DNA from: Eubacteriales bacterium
GTDB lineage: Bacteria > Bacillota > Clostridia > Christensenellales > Aristaeellaceae
Direction: 5' to 3'
Assembly: GCA_028693055.1 (NCBI GenBank)
Contig: JAQUWD010000018.1
Location: forward strand, 1-60,595
Length of the DNA stretch: 60,595 bases
The notes beneath the pieces were generated by a model, which was given only the letters and a program-made list of their open reading frames with translations, did no database searches and was not told the origin of the DNA. A program made the position numbers and the translations under genes. Positions 52,307-60,595 of the stretch are shown here, in pieces; position 1 is the first letter of the stretch; each line of letters starts with the position of its first letter.

Positions 52307-52797
52307 CCGCCGTCCTCCTTTCCCAGTCTCCGTTGAAGTTCCGCCCATGTGAGAAGCTCCGGCACTACAACCTCATCCCCAGACCGCTGGGTGTGGATGA
52401 CTCGATAGGCTGCAGCATAGGACGTATGGCCCAGCAGTCGGTAGAGCGGCCCTTGACTGATTTCCAAGGCCATCAGCCTGAGGGACATTCCGCCTAGAAC
52501 AGCATCGCTAACCTGACCAATCCGCTCCCCTGTGGTTAGAAAAACCTGCCGCATTTCCATATCGATATGCTCCGGTATAGACTCCGGCTGTTGGGATACA
52601 AGCACGCATCGCTGCCCTACCAGCTTGAGCGCCCGGGCGGGGACCCATCGCGCCGCACCAATGCCACGGCGGATCACAACCCCCCGCAAGCGCCGCGCGT
52701 TTTCATCGGTCACGCCGCGTTCCACGTATCCCAGCTGCTGATCCTGCCATACCACGGGCATTCCAATCAAGCGATTTAGGGTCGTCAGCACAGCCAT
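52303..52797 (-). CDS. PRC-barrel domain protein
   Basis: 164 residues from ATG 52797 (AAAGAGGAGG just before it). Two PRC-barrel-like units: LNRLIGMPVVWQDQQLGYVE with LRGVVIRRG, and VFLTTGERIGQVSDAVLGGM. Such proteins (YlmC/YrrD type) occur in sporulating Firmicutes. The frame stays open upstream to 53124 and includes a hydrophobic stretch (FFSLVLLASIVCG) near 52880, so an earlier start (52812, or 52929 with GGGAGG) cannot be excluded. If 52797 is right, 52798-53109 holds no other gene I trust. Confidence 0.75.
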   Translation of the reverse strand: MAVLTTLNRLIGMPVVWQDQQLGYVERGVTDENARRLRGVVIRRGIGAARWVPARALKLVGQRCVLVSQQPESIPEHIDMEMRQVFLTTGERIGQVSDAVLGGMSLRLMALEISQGPLYRLLGHTSYAAAYRVIHTQRSGDEVVVPELLTWAELQRRLGKEDGG

Positions 52798-53109
52798 TTC
52801 CTCCTCTTTCATCGGCGTACCGCTAGCTTGCCCCGGCATGAAGCGGTTTCCGCAAACAATGCTTGCCAAAAGTACCAGCGAAAAAAATGGAAACTTATGC
52901 CGGACCATTTTTCGAAAACAGAAGAGCCGCATAGCCTCCCCAAAAACAAGCTGGAGATTGCTTCCAAATGATTGCCTTGGGCTTCCAGACTTGGATATCA
53001 TTGGCAGGGATAAAGCTGCGTTTATCGCATGGATGCCTCCGCTCCATTCGTCTGATGAGAGAACGGCAAGGGAACAACCCTCGCCAATAAAAAAGGAGGT
53101 ATCCCCATT

Positions 53110-54048
53110 ATGCAAAAGACCCATCTACACAAAAGATGCCTCCGGGTAGCTGCTTTGCTGGTTGCGATGGCGTTGCCCGTGGTGTCTTTGGCTGAATCCT
53201 ACAAGGTGGTCAAGGGCGGTTCGCTCAATCTGCGTCAGGAAGCTTCTACCAGCGCCAAGGTGCTGGGACAGTATCCTACCGGCACTTGGATGACCGTCAT
53301 CGAGGAAGGCACGGACTGGACGAAGGTTAAGGTGAACGGCGTAGAAGGCTACGTGATGAGCAAGTATCTTGCCGACGCTTCTACCTCCAGCACCATGTAC
53401 GTGCGTACCAACACCGGCGTGGGCTTGAACCTGCGCACTGCTCCTTCCTTGGAGGGCGACATCATCACCAGCTTCCCTAACGGCACTGCTGTGAATATCC
53501 TCTCCCGCGGCAATGGCTGGTACAAAATTCAGGTGGGCGATAGCATTGGCTTTGCGGCCAGCCGCTACCTGAGCACCGGCGCTACCAGCGGCGGCAGCAC
53601 CTCCACCGGCTCTAAGCAGGGCGTTGTCAACAACCCCGGCGCGAACCAAGTACTGCTTCTGCGTGAAACCGCCAGCACGGATGCTCGCGTTTTGGGCTAC
53701 TACCGCAACGGAACCGTCGTGACCATCAAGGGCGAAAGCGGCAGCTTCTACAAGGTAACCGTGAACGGCCAGAGCGGCTACATGATGAAGAGCTTCATCA
53801 AGCTGACCTCTGGCTCTACCTCCGTTTCTCCCCTGCCCGAAGCTCCCTTCGCAGCCAAGCTGGTCAATCCTAACGGAAACAGCATCGTAAACTTCCGTAC
53901 CGCCGCCAGCTATACCGCTTCCATCATCAAAGCCTATCCCGTCGGAACGGAAATCACCGTGACCGAGGTTGGCGACGTTTGGTGCCGCGCCACCATCGGC
54001 GAGACCTCCGGCTATGTGAGCCGCTACTTCTTCGCGGTTAGCAAGTAA
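53110..54048 (+). CDS. Secreted protein with four bacterial SH3 repeats
   Basis: 312 residues; AAAAAAGGAGG precedes ATG 53110. Signal peptide (LRVAALLVAMALPVVSLAES, cleavage after SLA) and four SH3b domains: GGSLNLRQEASTSAKVLGQY (about 35-88), VGLNLRTAPSLEGDIITSFP (102-157), VLLLRETASTDARVLGYYRN (175-235) and SIVNFRTAASYTASIIKAYP (255-310), each ending in a GY(V/M)xSxY-like strand. A Gly/Ser/Thr linker separates repeats 2 and 3. No enzymatic domain, so it probably binds cell wall and modulates other hydrolases. Codon bias is stronger than its neighbours, suggesting high expression. Confidence 0.9.
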   Translation: MQKTHLHKRCLRVAALLVAMALPVVSLAESYKVVKGGSLNLRQEASTSAKVLGQYPTGTWMTVIEEGTDWTKVKVNGVEGYVMSKYLADASTSSTMYVRTNTGVGLNLRTAPSLEGDIITSFPNGTAVNILSRGNGWYKIQVGDSIGFAASRYLSTGATSGGSTSTGSKQGVVNNPGANQVLLLRETASTDARVLGYYRNGTVVTIKGESGSFYKVTVNGQSGYMMKSFIKLTSGSTSVSPLPEAPFAAKLVNPNGNSIVNFRTAASYTASIIKAYPVGTEITVTEVGDVWCRATIGETSGYVSRYFFAVSK

Positions 54049-54064
54049 AATACAACAGATAAAA

Positions 54065-54100
54065 AATACGGCTGGGGCATATCGTCCCAGTCGCATTTTT
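54065..54100. terminator. Bidirectional terminator between the SH3 protein and the antiporter
   Basis: GGCTGGG (54070-54076) pairs with CCCAGTC (54086-54092), followed by GCATTTTT on plus and by CGTATTTTTTA on minus. Confidence 0.7.
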
Positions 54101-54114
54101 GATTCAAATCGCCA

Positions 54115-55317
54115 TCATTTCGTAGCGGGTTTTGCCTCGGCAATTTCTCCTGCCTTGGTCAGCGATAGCTTGGTAATCACAGGTCCAATCAGCTCATAAA
54201 TCAGCGTGCCCGCCAGAATAACCGCCTGTATCTGCCGCCCATACATGGGTAGCTTGGTCAGGGTCATGGTAGCCAAGCCGATCGCAACGCCAGCCTGAGG
54301 AATTAAGGTAAAGCCCAAGTATTTTTGCACATTAGGGTGAGCGTGCACCGCACGAGAGCCGATGGCCGCGCCGCACCATTTACCAATCACGCGAAACACC
54401 ACGTAGCATACTCCTACCAACCCAACCGTCGGTAGAACGCTCAAATTTAACTCAGCCCCAGAGATAACGAAGAACAGCAGAAAAAGGGGCGGGGTGATAC
54501 GGTCTGTCTGCTCGATAATCACGTCGGAGAATTTGCAGAGGTTGGTCATGACCGCCCCCACCATCATGATGCACAGCAGGTTGGAAAGCTCCCACAGGTC
54601 GCACAGAGCCAGCGCGAGAAAAACCACGCCAATGGTTAGCGCCAGCTTGTTGCCTCTGGACTTGAAGAATTTGGCGCAGAAGCTAAGCGCAGCGCCAAGG
54701 GCAATTCCCAATGCTAGCGAACCTACGATCTCCGCCAAAGGAAGCAGCACCATGCTGGTTACCGTCATAGCCGCGCCGCTGGCAATGGCCTGTGCAACGC
54801 TGACGGAAACCGCGTAGGCCATCAAACCCAGCGCATCATCCATGGCAACCACGGGAAGAAGCATTTCACACACAGGGCCCTTCGCCTTGTACTGGCGGAT
54901 GACCATCAGCGTAGCGGCAGGGGCGGTAGCGGCTGCAATAGCGCCCAAGGCAATGCACATGGGGAGGTGGAAGCCGGGCACACCCAACAGGGACAAGGTA
55001 ATCAGCACCACATCCACCACGATGACCGCGCCGAAGCCTTCGCAGGCGGTAATCACCAGCGGCTTGGAGCCGATGCGCTTTAAATACCCCAGCTTAAATT
55101 CAGAACCGATGGAGTAGGCGATAAAGCCCAAGGCAACCTCTGTAATCAGCGAAAGTCCGTCTGCCGTTTCCTGAGGAATGATCCCCAGAACGGAGGGGCC
55201 GATCAGCAGTCCGCCAATCAGAAAGGCGGTTACATTGGGCATATGGATGAGCTTAATGAGCCGGCTGCACGCCAGCCCGGTAAAAATAGCGATAGCAAGA
55301 GCCAAAAGGGTTAGCAT
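54115..55317 (-). CDS. Cation:proton antiporter (Kef/CPA2 type)
   Basis: 400 residues, about twelve membrane segments, covering the Na+/H+ exchanger domain only (no TrkA-N tail). Typical lines are MPNVTAFLIGGLLIGPSVLG and the ion-binding region VVAMDDALGLMAYAVSVSVA, with the paired Asp residues. It would exchange Na+ or K+ for H+ across the membrane. ATG 55317 overlaps the stop of the upstream PII-like gene, so the two are translationally coupled. Confidence 0.9.
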   Translation of the reverse strand: MLTLLALAIAIFTGLACSRLIKLIHMPNVTAFLIGGLLIGPSVLGIIPQETADGLSLITEVALGFIAYSIGSEFKLGYLKRIGSKPLVITACEGFGAVIVVDVVLITLSLLGVPGFHLPMCIALGAIAAATAPAATLMVIRQYKAKGPVCEMLLPVVAMDDALGLMAYAVSVSVAQAIASGAAMTVTSMVLLPLAEIVGSLALGIALGAALSFCAKFFKSRGNKLALTIGVVFLALALCDLWELSNLLCIMMVGAVMTNLCKFSDVIIEQTDRITPPLFLLFFVISGAELNLSVLPTVGLVGVCYVVFRVIGKWCGAAIGSRAVHAHPNVQKYLGFTLIPQAGVAIGLATMTLTKLPMYGRQIQAVILAGTLIYELIGPVITKLSLTKAGEIAEAKPATK

Positions 55318-55661
55318 TTTTTGCCGGCCTCCGTTCCCTCGACGAAAAGCGCCGGCGTGGAAAACAGAATACCGGTATCGGGCTTATCCAACCCTCCGGT
55401 GACCTGCTTGATTACCTTACGGGCGGTTTCTACCTCCGCGTCGCTTAAAACCATGATTAGCGTTTTGCTGCTCTTGCGTTCAGGATCGAAAAGCTGGCGA
55501 AAGGCGCCAAACATGGGGAGATCATCTCCGCTTTGATCCAGCACGCGCATCATGCCTGTGCTGTCTAAAACCGTACAGCCGCGAATGCCATTATCCAGCA
55601 GCGCCTCCAACAACGCTTCCAGATACTCCGTCTTGTTCAGAACCAGCGTTACAACCTGCAT
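55311..55661 (-). CDS. PII-like small signalling protein linked to the antiporter
   Basis: 116 residues; GAAGGTG before ATG 55661. The pattern is a PII-type ferredoxin fold: strand MQVVTLVLNKTEYLEALLEA, helix, strand GCTVLDSTGMMRVL, a loop in place of the T-loop (DQSGDDLPMFGAF), strand KTLIMVLSD and helix EVETARKVIKQVTGG, with a C-terminal strand GILFSTPALFVEG. Coupled to the antiporter gene, it probably gates transport according to a nucleotide signal, as SbtB does for SbtA. The ligand is unknown. It is a PII-like homologue and not GlnB/GlnK: no uridylylation tyrosine is seen. Confidence 0.72.
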   Translation of the reverse strand: MQVVTLVLNKTEYLEALLEALLDNGIRGCTVLDSTGMMRVLDQSGDDLPMFGAFRQLFDPERKSSKTLIMVLSDAEVETARKVIKQVTGGLDKPDTGILFSTPALFVEGTEAGKKC

Positions 55662-55704
55662 GAAATCACCTTCGTATTTCTATAATCTTCTGAAGCCGTT
55701 TGTT

Positions 55705-55733
55705 AGCATAGTCCAGATTTGAAATAATATCAA
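55705..55733 (-). promoter_or_regulatory. Promoter of the PII-like/antiporter operon
   Basis: On the minus strand TTGATA (55733-55728), a 17-base spacer and TATGCT (55710-55705). Confidence 0.65.
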
Positions 55734-55757
55734 GTGAAAAAAAGCTTTCGTTCCTCT

Positions 55758-57431
55758 TTACTGCCGCTTTTCGCTGCGATGGAGCACCTTGAACAAAGCG
55801 CTGGCAAGCTTTTGCTGCTCCTTGGAGCTGCGGCTCTTCATGTCCTCCACCAAGGCGGATAATCTGTTCACCGCCGCTAGCAGCTGGCCGTACGCTTCCG
55901 TGCCAACAGCAGAGCCCTTGGTAGCACCCTTCTTTTCGCTCGCCCTTTGCTTCCCAACGGATTCGCCAGAAGCCACAGCATCGCGATCCGGCTTTTCCAG
56001 CTTGACGCGGTTGCCCTCACAAAGCATTTCCAGGGGCGCGAGGTTCCAGCTTTCTCCGTTATAAGGAGCGTTGGCTTCAAGGCCCTGCTCCGTTTCCAAC
56101 ATCCGTGCAAACCTGGAGGCAACCTCGTCGTCGCCGTGCACCACAAAAACATGCTGGGGCTGAGGTGCAAAATGAGAAATCCAAGTCAGCAATCCCTTTT
56201 GGTCCGCATGTCCGCTGATGCCAGCCAAGGTGGTAATCGTAGCGTTGACCTCTACTGGTTCGCCAAAGAGCTTAACCTCCTTCGCCCCGTCGATCAAGCT
56301 GCGGCCTAAGGTACCGTTGCTCTGATAACCTACAAATAGTATCGTCGATTCTTTTCGCCACAAATTGTGCTTCAAATGGTGGCGGATTCGGCCTGCGTCG
56401 CACATTCCGCTGGCGGAAATGATTACCTTGGGGGTGTTATCCTCGTTGATCAGCTTGCTTTCATCAGCGGATTCGGCAACGCGCAGATCATCGAATTGAA
56501 TGGGGTTAATCCCTTGACGAATTAACGCTTTGGTTTCGTCGTCGGCGCATTCGCTGTTGTTTTCCGTAAACACCGTCGTGGCGCGAATCGCCAGCGGGCT
56601 GTCCACATAAACGGGGAAATGCTCATGACCGTGAACCAGCCCTTGCTGTTTAATCTGTCGGATAAAGTACAGCATTTCCTGCGTGCGGCCAACGGCAAAG
56701 CTAGGGATGACTACGTTGCCTCCCCGGTCGAAGGTGCTTTGCAATATTTGGGTGAGAGAAGCGATGTAATCAGGCGTTGGGCCATGGCTGCGATCGCCAT
56801 AGGTGGATTCCATCACCACCACATCCGCTTCGGTCATGTATTGCGGGTCGCGGATCAAGGGCTGATGGGTATTGCCAATATCGCCGGAGAAAACGATGGT
56901 CTTTTTGGTTCCGTTTTCCTCAAGCTTTACCTCGATGGAGGCAGAGCCCAGCAGATGCCCTACATCCTGCATTTGGATGGCGACGCCGTCGCAAACCTGT
57001 ATCTCCTGCTGATATTTGCAAGGGACAAACAGCTGACAAGCCTGCATGGCATGCTCTTGGGTATACAGCGGCTCGACCAGCGGACGACCGCTACGCTGGG
57101 CCTTACGATTGGTCCACTCCGCGTCGCTTTCCTGTATATGGGCAGAATCCAGCAGCATGATGCTGCAAAGATCTGCCGTTGCCTCGGTAGAAAAGATTTT
57201 TCCTCGGAAACCGTTTTTATATAGCAGCGGCAGATAACCGCTGTGGTCGATATGGGCATGGGTCAAAAGCACATAATCGATTTGGGACTCCATAATCGGC
57301 AGGGGTGCGTTTTCATATAAATCCGCGCCCTGCTCCATGCCGTAATCAATCATGATGTTTTTACCGCAGGCCTCCAGTAGAAAGCGGCTGCCCGTTACTT
57401 CATGAGCCGCGCCCAAAAATGTCAGTTTCAT
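55758..57431 (-). CDS. MBL-fold/beta-CASP RNA-processing-type hydrolase
   Basis: 557 residues from ATG 57431 (AAAGGCGG upstream). The metallo-beta-lactamase part has H58-A-H60-I-D62-H63, then VGHLLGSASIEV and VFSGDIGN. The beta-CASP part has VVMESTYGDRSHG, VIPSFAVGRTQEMLY, SGMCDAGRIRHHL and HGDDEVASRFA. This is the bacterial group akin to CPSF-73/RNase J that cleaves RNA. About 85 C-terminal residues form a charged low-complexity linker and a helix (LLAAVNRLSALVEDMKS) found outside the core. A weak AAAAGC/GCTTTT hairpin with a T-run follows the stop. Confidence 0.9.
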   Translation of the reverse strand: MKLTFLGAAHEVTGSRFLLEACGKNIMIDYGMEQGADLYENAPLPIMESQIDYVLLTHAHIDHSGYLPLLYKNGFRGKIFSTEATADLCSIMLLDSAHIQESDAEWTNRKAQRSGRPLVEPLYTQEHAMQACQLFVPCKYQQEIQVCDGVAIQMQDVGHLLGSASIEVKLEENGTKKTIVFSGDIGNTHQPLIRDPQYMTEADVVVMESTYGDRSHGPTPDYIASLTQILQSTFDRGGNVVIPSFAVGRTQEMLYFIRQIKQQGLVHGHEHFPVYVDSPLAIRATTVFTENNSECADDETKALIRQGINPIQFDDLRVAESADESKLINEDNTPKVIISASGMCDAGRIRHHLKHNLWRKESTILFVGYQSNGTLGRSLIDGAKEVKLFGEPVEVNATITTLAGISGHADQKGLLTWISHFAPQPQHVFVVHGDDEVASRFARMLETEQGLEANAPYNGESWNLAPLEMLCEGNRVKLEKPDRDAVASGESVGKQRASEKKGATKGSAVGTEAYGQLLAAVNRLSALVEDMKSRSSKEQQKLASALFKVLHRSEKRQ

Positions 57432-57491
57432 ATTGCTTTTCCGCCTTTCTGCGAAAGCGCCGACGGGATATGCGGCGCCTTCGTCCATGGT

Positions 57492-58118
57492 TTACCAAAT
57501 ATTTCTATGGATCCGTTCCTTCACGTCGATCTGCTTTTGCTCGATTTTTTTAGCCTGTTCGCTGGGCTTTCCAATACCGATAAAGCATGGCATGAAGTAC
57601 TCTTGTGGAAATTGCAGCACTTTTCTCGCCCATTCCGCCTCGTTCCCCAAAGGAATACGCAGCGTACAGGCGTAGCGCTCGGCGGTTGCGGCCAGAAAGA
57701 TATTCTCGATGCAGCACCAGATGGACGCGAAGCCATTTAGCTGGGACAGGTTATCCGGATGCATGATATCCGTTTTCTGTTTCAGCAACGGAATCACCAC
57801 CAGCGATGCATCCGCCAGCATGCGGTACTGCTTGGGAACAGCGTCCCGGTAGCAGTTTTGCTGGCAGCCGTCGTTTAGGTTCCAGTCCCGCAGGAGGGCG
57901 TTCATATCGTTTTCCGTAATTTGCTTTGGAATTCTCTCCAGCAGCGTTCTTACGACCGCTTGATCGTCAACGACCATAAAGTGCCAGTCCCGCATATGAT
58001 CGTTCGTGGGCGCTTTCAGCCCAGCCGAAAGGATTCTTTCCACTGTCTCTTCCTCAAGGACAGCCGGTTGAAAATCGCGTATGGTACGCCGCCTATCGAT
58101 CGCTTCATAAAAGTCCAT
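57492..58118 (-). CDS. Nitroreductase family protein
   Basis: 208 residues from ATG 58118, GGGAGGTAGTT upstream; the frame is open to 58238 but only this start has an RBS. FMN-binding nitroreductase features: FYEAIDRRRTIRDFQPAVLE, GLKAPTNDHMRDWHFMVVDD, and near the C-terminus NIFLAATAERYACTLRIPLG with a final phosphate-site region. It reduces nitro, quinone or similar compounds with NAD(P)H. Its substrate is unknown. Confidence 0.88.
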   Translation of the reverse strand: MDFYEAIDRRRTIRDFQPAVLEEETVERILSAGLKAPTNDHMRDWHFMVVDDQAVVRTLLERIPKQITENDMNALLRDWNLNDGCQQNCYRDAVPKQYRMLADASLVVIPLLKQKTDIMHPDNLSQLNGFASIWCCIENIFLAATAERYACTLRIPLGNEAEWARKVLQFPQEYFMPCFIGIGKPSEQAKKIEQKQIDVKERIHRNIW

Positions 58119-58144
58119 AACTACCTCCCTTATGCTAGGCCGCC

Positions 58145-58657
58145 TTACGCCCGTGCCAAGGCATCGTAATAAACGCATGGATGCTCCGCTCCCCGATAAA
58201 TCAGCTTTTCTTCTTTTTCCATCTTTTGCATGCCGCATTTTTGCATAACGCGTATGCTAGCTACGTTTTCAGTAAAGGCTCCCGTAACCACTTCTTCATA
58301 CTGGTTTTTCCAAAGCTCAGCAATCACTGCTTTCAGCATTTCGCTGGCGTAGCCTCTATTCTGATAGGCTGGGTGGATCACATATCCTAGCTCTATGGTC
58401 GATTTTTGGATTTCTACATCGTTCACAAAGCCGATGAGGACGTTGTCCAAATAAATCCCGCGCTCAAAATGAGCGGGATCGAAAGAAATCTTGATCAGCC
58501 TTTCAGCCATGGAAAGCGCATCCTCTTCCGTCTCAAAGTTCGGAAGCATAAAGGTTTTACCGATCTCTTGATTGGTAAGTAAGGCTGCTAGCTCCTTTTG
58601 ATCCGTCTCCGCGTAGGGACGGATCTCCAACCGAGCTGTTTTGATTGCTTTGATCAT
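58145..58657 (-). CDS. GNAT family N-acetyltransferase (RimJ/RimL type)
   Basis: 170 residues from ATG 58657 (AGGGG 7 bases upstream; a GTG at 58663 is too close to the RBS). Motif order fits Acetyltransf_3: TARLEIRPYAETDQKELAAL, then GYVIHPAYQNRGYASEMLKA (acetyl-CoA loop, QNRGYA) and SIRVMQKCGMQKMEKEEKLI. It transfers acetyl to an amine of a protein N-terminus or small molecule. Confidence 0.9.
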   Translation of the reverse strand: MIKAIKTARLEIRPYAETDQKELAALLTNQEIGKTFMLPNFETEEDALSMAERLIKISFDPAHFERGIYLDNVLIGFVNDVEIQKSTIELGYVIHPAYQNRGYASEMLKAVIAELWKNQYEEVVTGAFTENVASIRVMQKCGMQKMEKEEKLIYRGAEHPCVYYDALARA

Positions 58658-58700
58658 TTTCACGCCCCTAGCAGTTGTTTATCATTTTTGAAAAACGCTT

Positions 58701-59126
58701 TTACAGCTCCCTGAGCAGCTCCCGCAGCCGAGCGTCGATTTCCCGCGCCGCTTGCTCGTAGCATTCGTCGTCCCCTCCAAAGGGATCGGAAATCGGCGGC
58801 TGAAAAATCTTTAGCTTCGCCTGTACCTCCGGAAAAAACGCTCGGATATGGTCGGCATGTGCCTGCGACATGCACACCACTAGAGATACGTCCATCAAAA
58901 GCCGCTTCGTTACCGGCTGCGAGCGGTGACTTTCCAACGAAAGCCCACGCCTGAGCATGGCATGGCGAGCGCCGTCGGAGGCCGCGCACCCGCTGGCAGC
59001 GCTCACTCCTGCGGATAGCGCCTTGAGGTCGCTTCTCCCGCTTGACTGGCAAAGGCTGTTAAACAAGCACTCCGCCATAGGACTGCGGCAAGTATTGCCG
59101 GTGCATACAAAGAGAACGGTGGTCAT
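58701..59126 (-). CDS. Low molecular weight protein-tyrosine/arginine phosphatase
   Basis: 141 residues. The P-loop is VCTGNTCRSP (C8-x5-R14) and the general acid is the Asp in ISDPFGGDDECYEQAAREID. The Thr after GN in the loop (GNTCRS) is the residue that, in YwlE, favours phosphoarginine over phosphotyrosine. The ywlE gene also lies next to the Sua5-type gene ywlC in Bacillus, so a YwlE-type arginine phosphatase is likely. It overlaps the sua5 stop (59123-59126). Confidence 0.88.
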   Translation of the reverse strand: MTTVLFVCTGNTCRSPMAECLFNSLCQSSGRSDLKALSAGVSAASGCAASDGARHAMLRRGLSLESHRSQPVTKRLLMDVSLVVCMSQAHADHIRAFFPEVQAKLKIFQPPISDPFGGDDECYEQAAREIDARLRELLREL

Positions 59127-60178
59127 GGTTCCTTCTCCGTTTCGTCCGCATCTATTTCCGTGAAGGCAGCCGCCCGTCCCAGACGGTTCATGATGGCAAG
59201 CCCAAGGCCTTGGGCGGGAAGAATCTCGCTATAGAGGATCGGCACTTGATCTCCATCCGCTTGGCGAAGCACGCTGAAAAGCTTATGGGCGACCGTTTCT
59301 GGGTTGGATAGGCTGCCAATGGATACCACATCCATCCCCTGATAAGCCGACAAATGCTCCTCAAAGGCAAAGATACGTACCGACTGCCCTTCGCTATTCT
59401 TTTCATTCGCCAGCCGTTTAATAACAGCCGCAACGCGGGACGGTTCGCCCTTTACCATGGTAAGCTTGCCGCTGGGGGCGTAATGCCGGTAGCGCATACC
59501 GGGAGACAGCGCCTTTTCCCCGGGACGCAAGGGGCGCATCACGCTATCGGATACCTGAACCTCCCCCAAAACACTTTGTAGCATTTCCGGCGTAATTCCT
59601 CCGGGGCGAAGCACCGTTGGAATCGTCGAGGTCAGGTCGATCACGGTGCTTTCCAGCCCGACCTGACATTCGCCGCCATCTAAAATGATTTCAAGCTTGC
59701 CCTGCATATCATTGAGCACATGGGCGGCTGTGGTTGGGCTTGGCTTGCCGCTGGTGTTGGCGCTGGGAGCGGCGACTGGAACGCCGCAAGCCTTTAATAG
59801 CTTCTGAGCCACCGGGTGAGAGGGCAAACGCACAGCGACACTGGGCAGTCCCGCCGTTACCACTGAGGGGATGCTTGGCTTTTTGGGCAGAAGCATGGTG
59901 AGGGGGCCGGGGCAGAAGGCTTCCATCAGCTTGTAGGCGCGAGCGTTCACCTCGCAGTAGGGCTCCAGCGCCGTCGGCAAAGCCACATGAATAATCAGCG
60001 GATTATCCGCAGGCCGTCCCTTTGCTGCAAAAATAGAGCGCACCGCGGCTTCGTCTAGCGCGTTAGCGCCAAGACCGTACACGGTTTCCGTGGGCATGCC
60101 AACTAGCTTGCCCAGCGTAAGCTGCTGTGCCGCCCGTTCAATATTTTCATCCGTCGGCGGTAAAACCTGTGTTATCAT
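59123..60178 (-). CDS. L-threonylcarbamoyladenylate synthase (Sua5/YwlC)
   Basis: 351 residues from ATG 60178, which directly follows the prfA stop; GGGGAG lies about 11 bases upstream. The YrdC domain (about 10-200: KLVGMPTETVYGLGANALDE, KGRPADNPLIIHVA, SANTSGKPSPT) and the Sua5 C-terminal domain (SPGMRYRHYAPSG onward) are both present. It makes threonylcarbamoyl-AMP for the t6A37 modification of ANN-decoding tRNAs. Its place between prfA and the phosphatase is the standard Firmicutes order. Confidence 0.95.
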   Translation of the reverse strand: MITQVLPPTDENIERAAQQLTLGKLVGMPTETVYGLGANALDEAAVRSIFAAKGRPADNPLIIHVALPTALEPYCEVNARAYKLMEAFCPGPLTMLLPKKPSIPSVVTAGLPSVAVRLPSHPVAQKLLKACGVPVAAPSANTSGKPSPTTAAHVLNDMQGKLEIILDGGECQVGLESTVIDLTSTIPTVLRPGGITPEMLQSVLGEVQVSDSVMRPLRPGEKALSPGMRYRHYAPSGKLTMVKGEPSRVAAVIKRLANEKNSEGQSVRIFAFEEHLSAYQGMDVVSIGSLSNPETVAHKLFSVLRQADGDQVPILYSEILPAQGLGLAIMNRLGRAAAFTEIDADETEKEP

Positions 60179-60179
60179 C

Positions 60180-60595
60180 TTATTCCTGCTCCCCAAATTC
60201 CTTTAGCTTTTCCGCTTGCTCCGCCAGCAGGAGCGAGTCGATCACCTCATCCAGATCGCCGTCCATCACATCGTCTATGCGATACAGCGTCAACCCGATC
60301 CGGTGGTCTGTTACCCTGCCTTGAGGAAAGTTATAGGTGCGAACCCGCTCGCTTCGATCACCGCTGCCGATTTGACCGCGACGGTTAGCCGCGTAGGCGT
60401 CGTCCTTTTCCTGACGAAATTTTTCATACAGGCGGCTTTTGAGCACCTTCATCGCCTTATCACGATTTTTGATTTGGCTTTTTTCATCCTGACAGGTCAC
60501 GACCATACCGGTGGGCAAATGGGTGATGCGCACGGCGCTATCCGTGGTGTTGATACACTGACCGCCATGACCTGTTGAGCGGTAGACGTCAATGC
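60180..60595 (-). CDS. prfA: Peptide chain release factor 1, C-terminal part (cut by the window edge)
   Basis: The frame is open to the last base of the window. The GGQ loop reads [20 protein letters not shown], where [18 protein letters not shown] is typical; the catalytic GGQ itself is intact. Then come [20 protein letters not shown] and the C-terminal [20 protein letters not shown]. It ends peptide synthesis at UAA/UAG. The N-terminal half with the PxT codon-recognition motif is outside the window. Confidence 0.95.
   Translation of the reverse strand, partial: IDVYRSTGHGGQCINTTDSAVRITHLPTGMVVTCQDEKSQIKNRDKAMKVLKSRLYEKFRQEKDDAYAANRRGQIGSGDRSERVRTYNFPQGRVTDHRIGLTLYRIDDVMDGDLDEVIDSLLLAEQAEKLKEFGEQE

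Noticed and set aside
53125..54096. 323-codon minus-strand frame, Gly/Ala-rich
   Set aside because: It is antisense to the SH3-repeat protein, whose codon bias creates it; no RBS or family features.
1..60595. CRISPR arrays, tRNA and rRNA genes
   Set aside because: No regularly spaced repeats with spacers, no cloverleaf-like segment and no rRNA stretch were recognised on either strand.

Overview
The window looks like chromosome of a spore-forming, anaerobic Bacillota of the class Clostridia with roughly balanced GC. The evidence is the adjacent spoIID and spoIIQ-type genes beside a dacF-type carboxypeptidase, a LexA operator of the Bacillus type, Gram-positive ribosome binding sites and promoters (TTGACA-17-TATAAT style), LplB/LplC-type sugar permeases and Clostridia-type integrative-element genes. 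I cannot name the genus; Oscillospirales or Christensenellales-like lineages are plausible.

Layout. (1) 1-9.9 kb is core genome: the clpX end, a MATE exporter, a dacF-type D,D-carboxypeptidase, spoIID-spoIIQ, glmS and the trkA-trkH potassium system. (2) 9.9-10.7 kb is a two-gene phage-like regulatory remnant with a perfect LexA box. (3) 10.75-11.9 kb is rplM-rpsI with a clear promoter and terminator. (4) 11.9-20.45 kb is a decayed integrative element directly downstream of rpsI. It holds parA, a parB gene broken into two oppositely oriented halves around an oxidoreductase/HxlR cassette, a frameshifted DUF3848/DUF3849-type gene, a DUF4143 ATPase, an IS1182-family insertion sequence and a gene stump.

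(5) 20.4-35.6 kb is a sugar-utilisation locus. A near-perfect consensus promoter starts a nine-gene minus-strand run (sulfatase, Cof-type phosphatase, SGNH esterase, HAD phosphatase, GDPD-like protein, solute-binding protein, two permeases, GH65 phosphorylase). A divergent pair encodes a serine hydrolase and a LacI-type DNA-binding domain fused to a full ABC solute-binding-protein-like domain. None of the processing enzymes has an export signal, so a decorated (sulfated or acylated) oligosaccharide is probably imported first and stripped and phosphorolysed inside the cell.

(6) 35.9-46.5 kb is a signalling block: two related REC-GGDEF-EAL-...-GGDEF proteins (the first carrying a frameshift) and a hybrid histidine kinase with an SBP-type sensor and two receiver domains, probably one phosphorelay controlling cyclic-di-GMP. 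(7) 46.6-48.2 kb has a membrane-flavodoxin fusion and a small P-loop protein. (8) 48.4-55.7 kb has an Rsm22-like methyltransferase with a sugar-phosphate transferase, an AI-2E-family permease operon, a secreted four-repeat SH3 protein and a PII-like protein overlapping a cation/proton antiporter. (9) 55.7-60.6 kb is a minus-strand run ending at prfA: beta-CASP hydrolase, nitroreductase, acetyltransferase, low-molecular-weight phosphatase, Sua5 and release factor 1 (cut by the window edge).

The least explained feature is a 153-bp element present twice (35635-35787 and 48163-48315). It folds into four hairpins, and two of them differ between the copies by paired, compensating substitutions.
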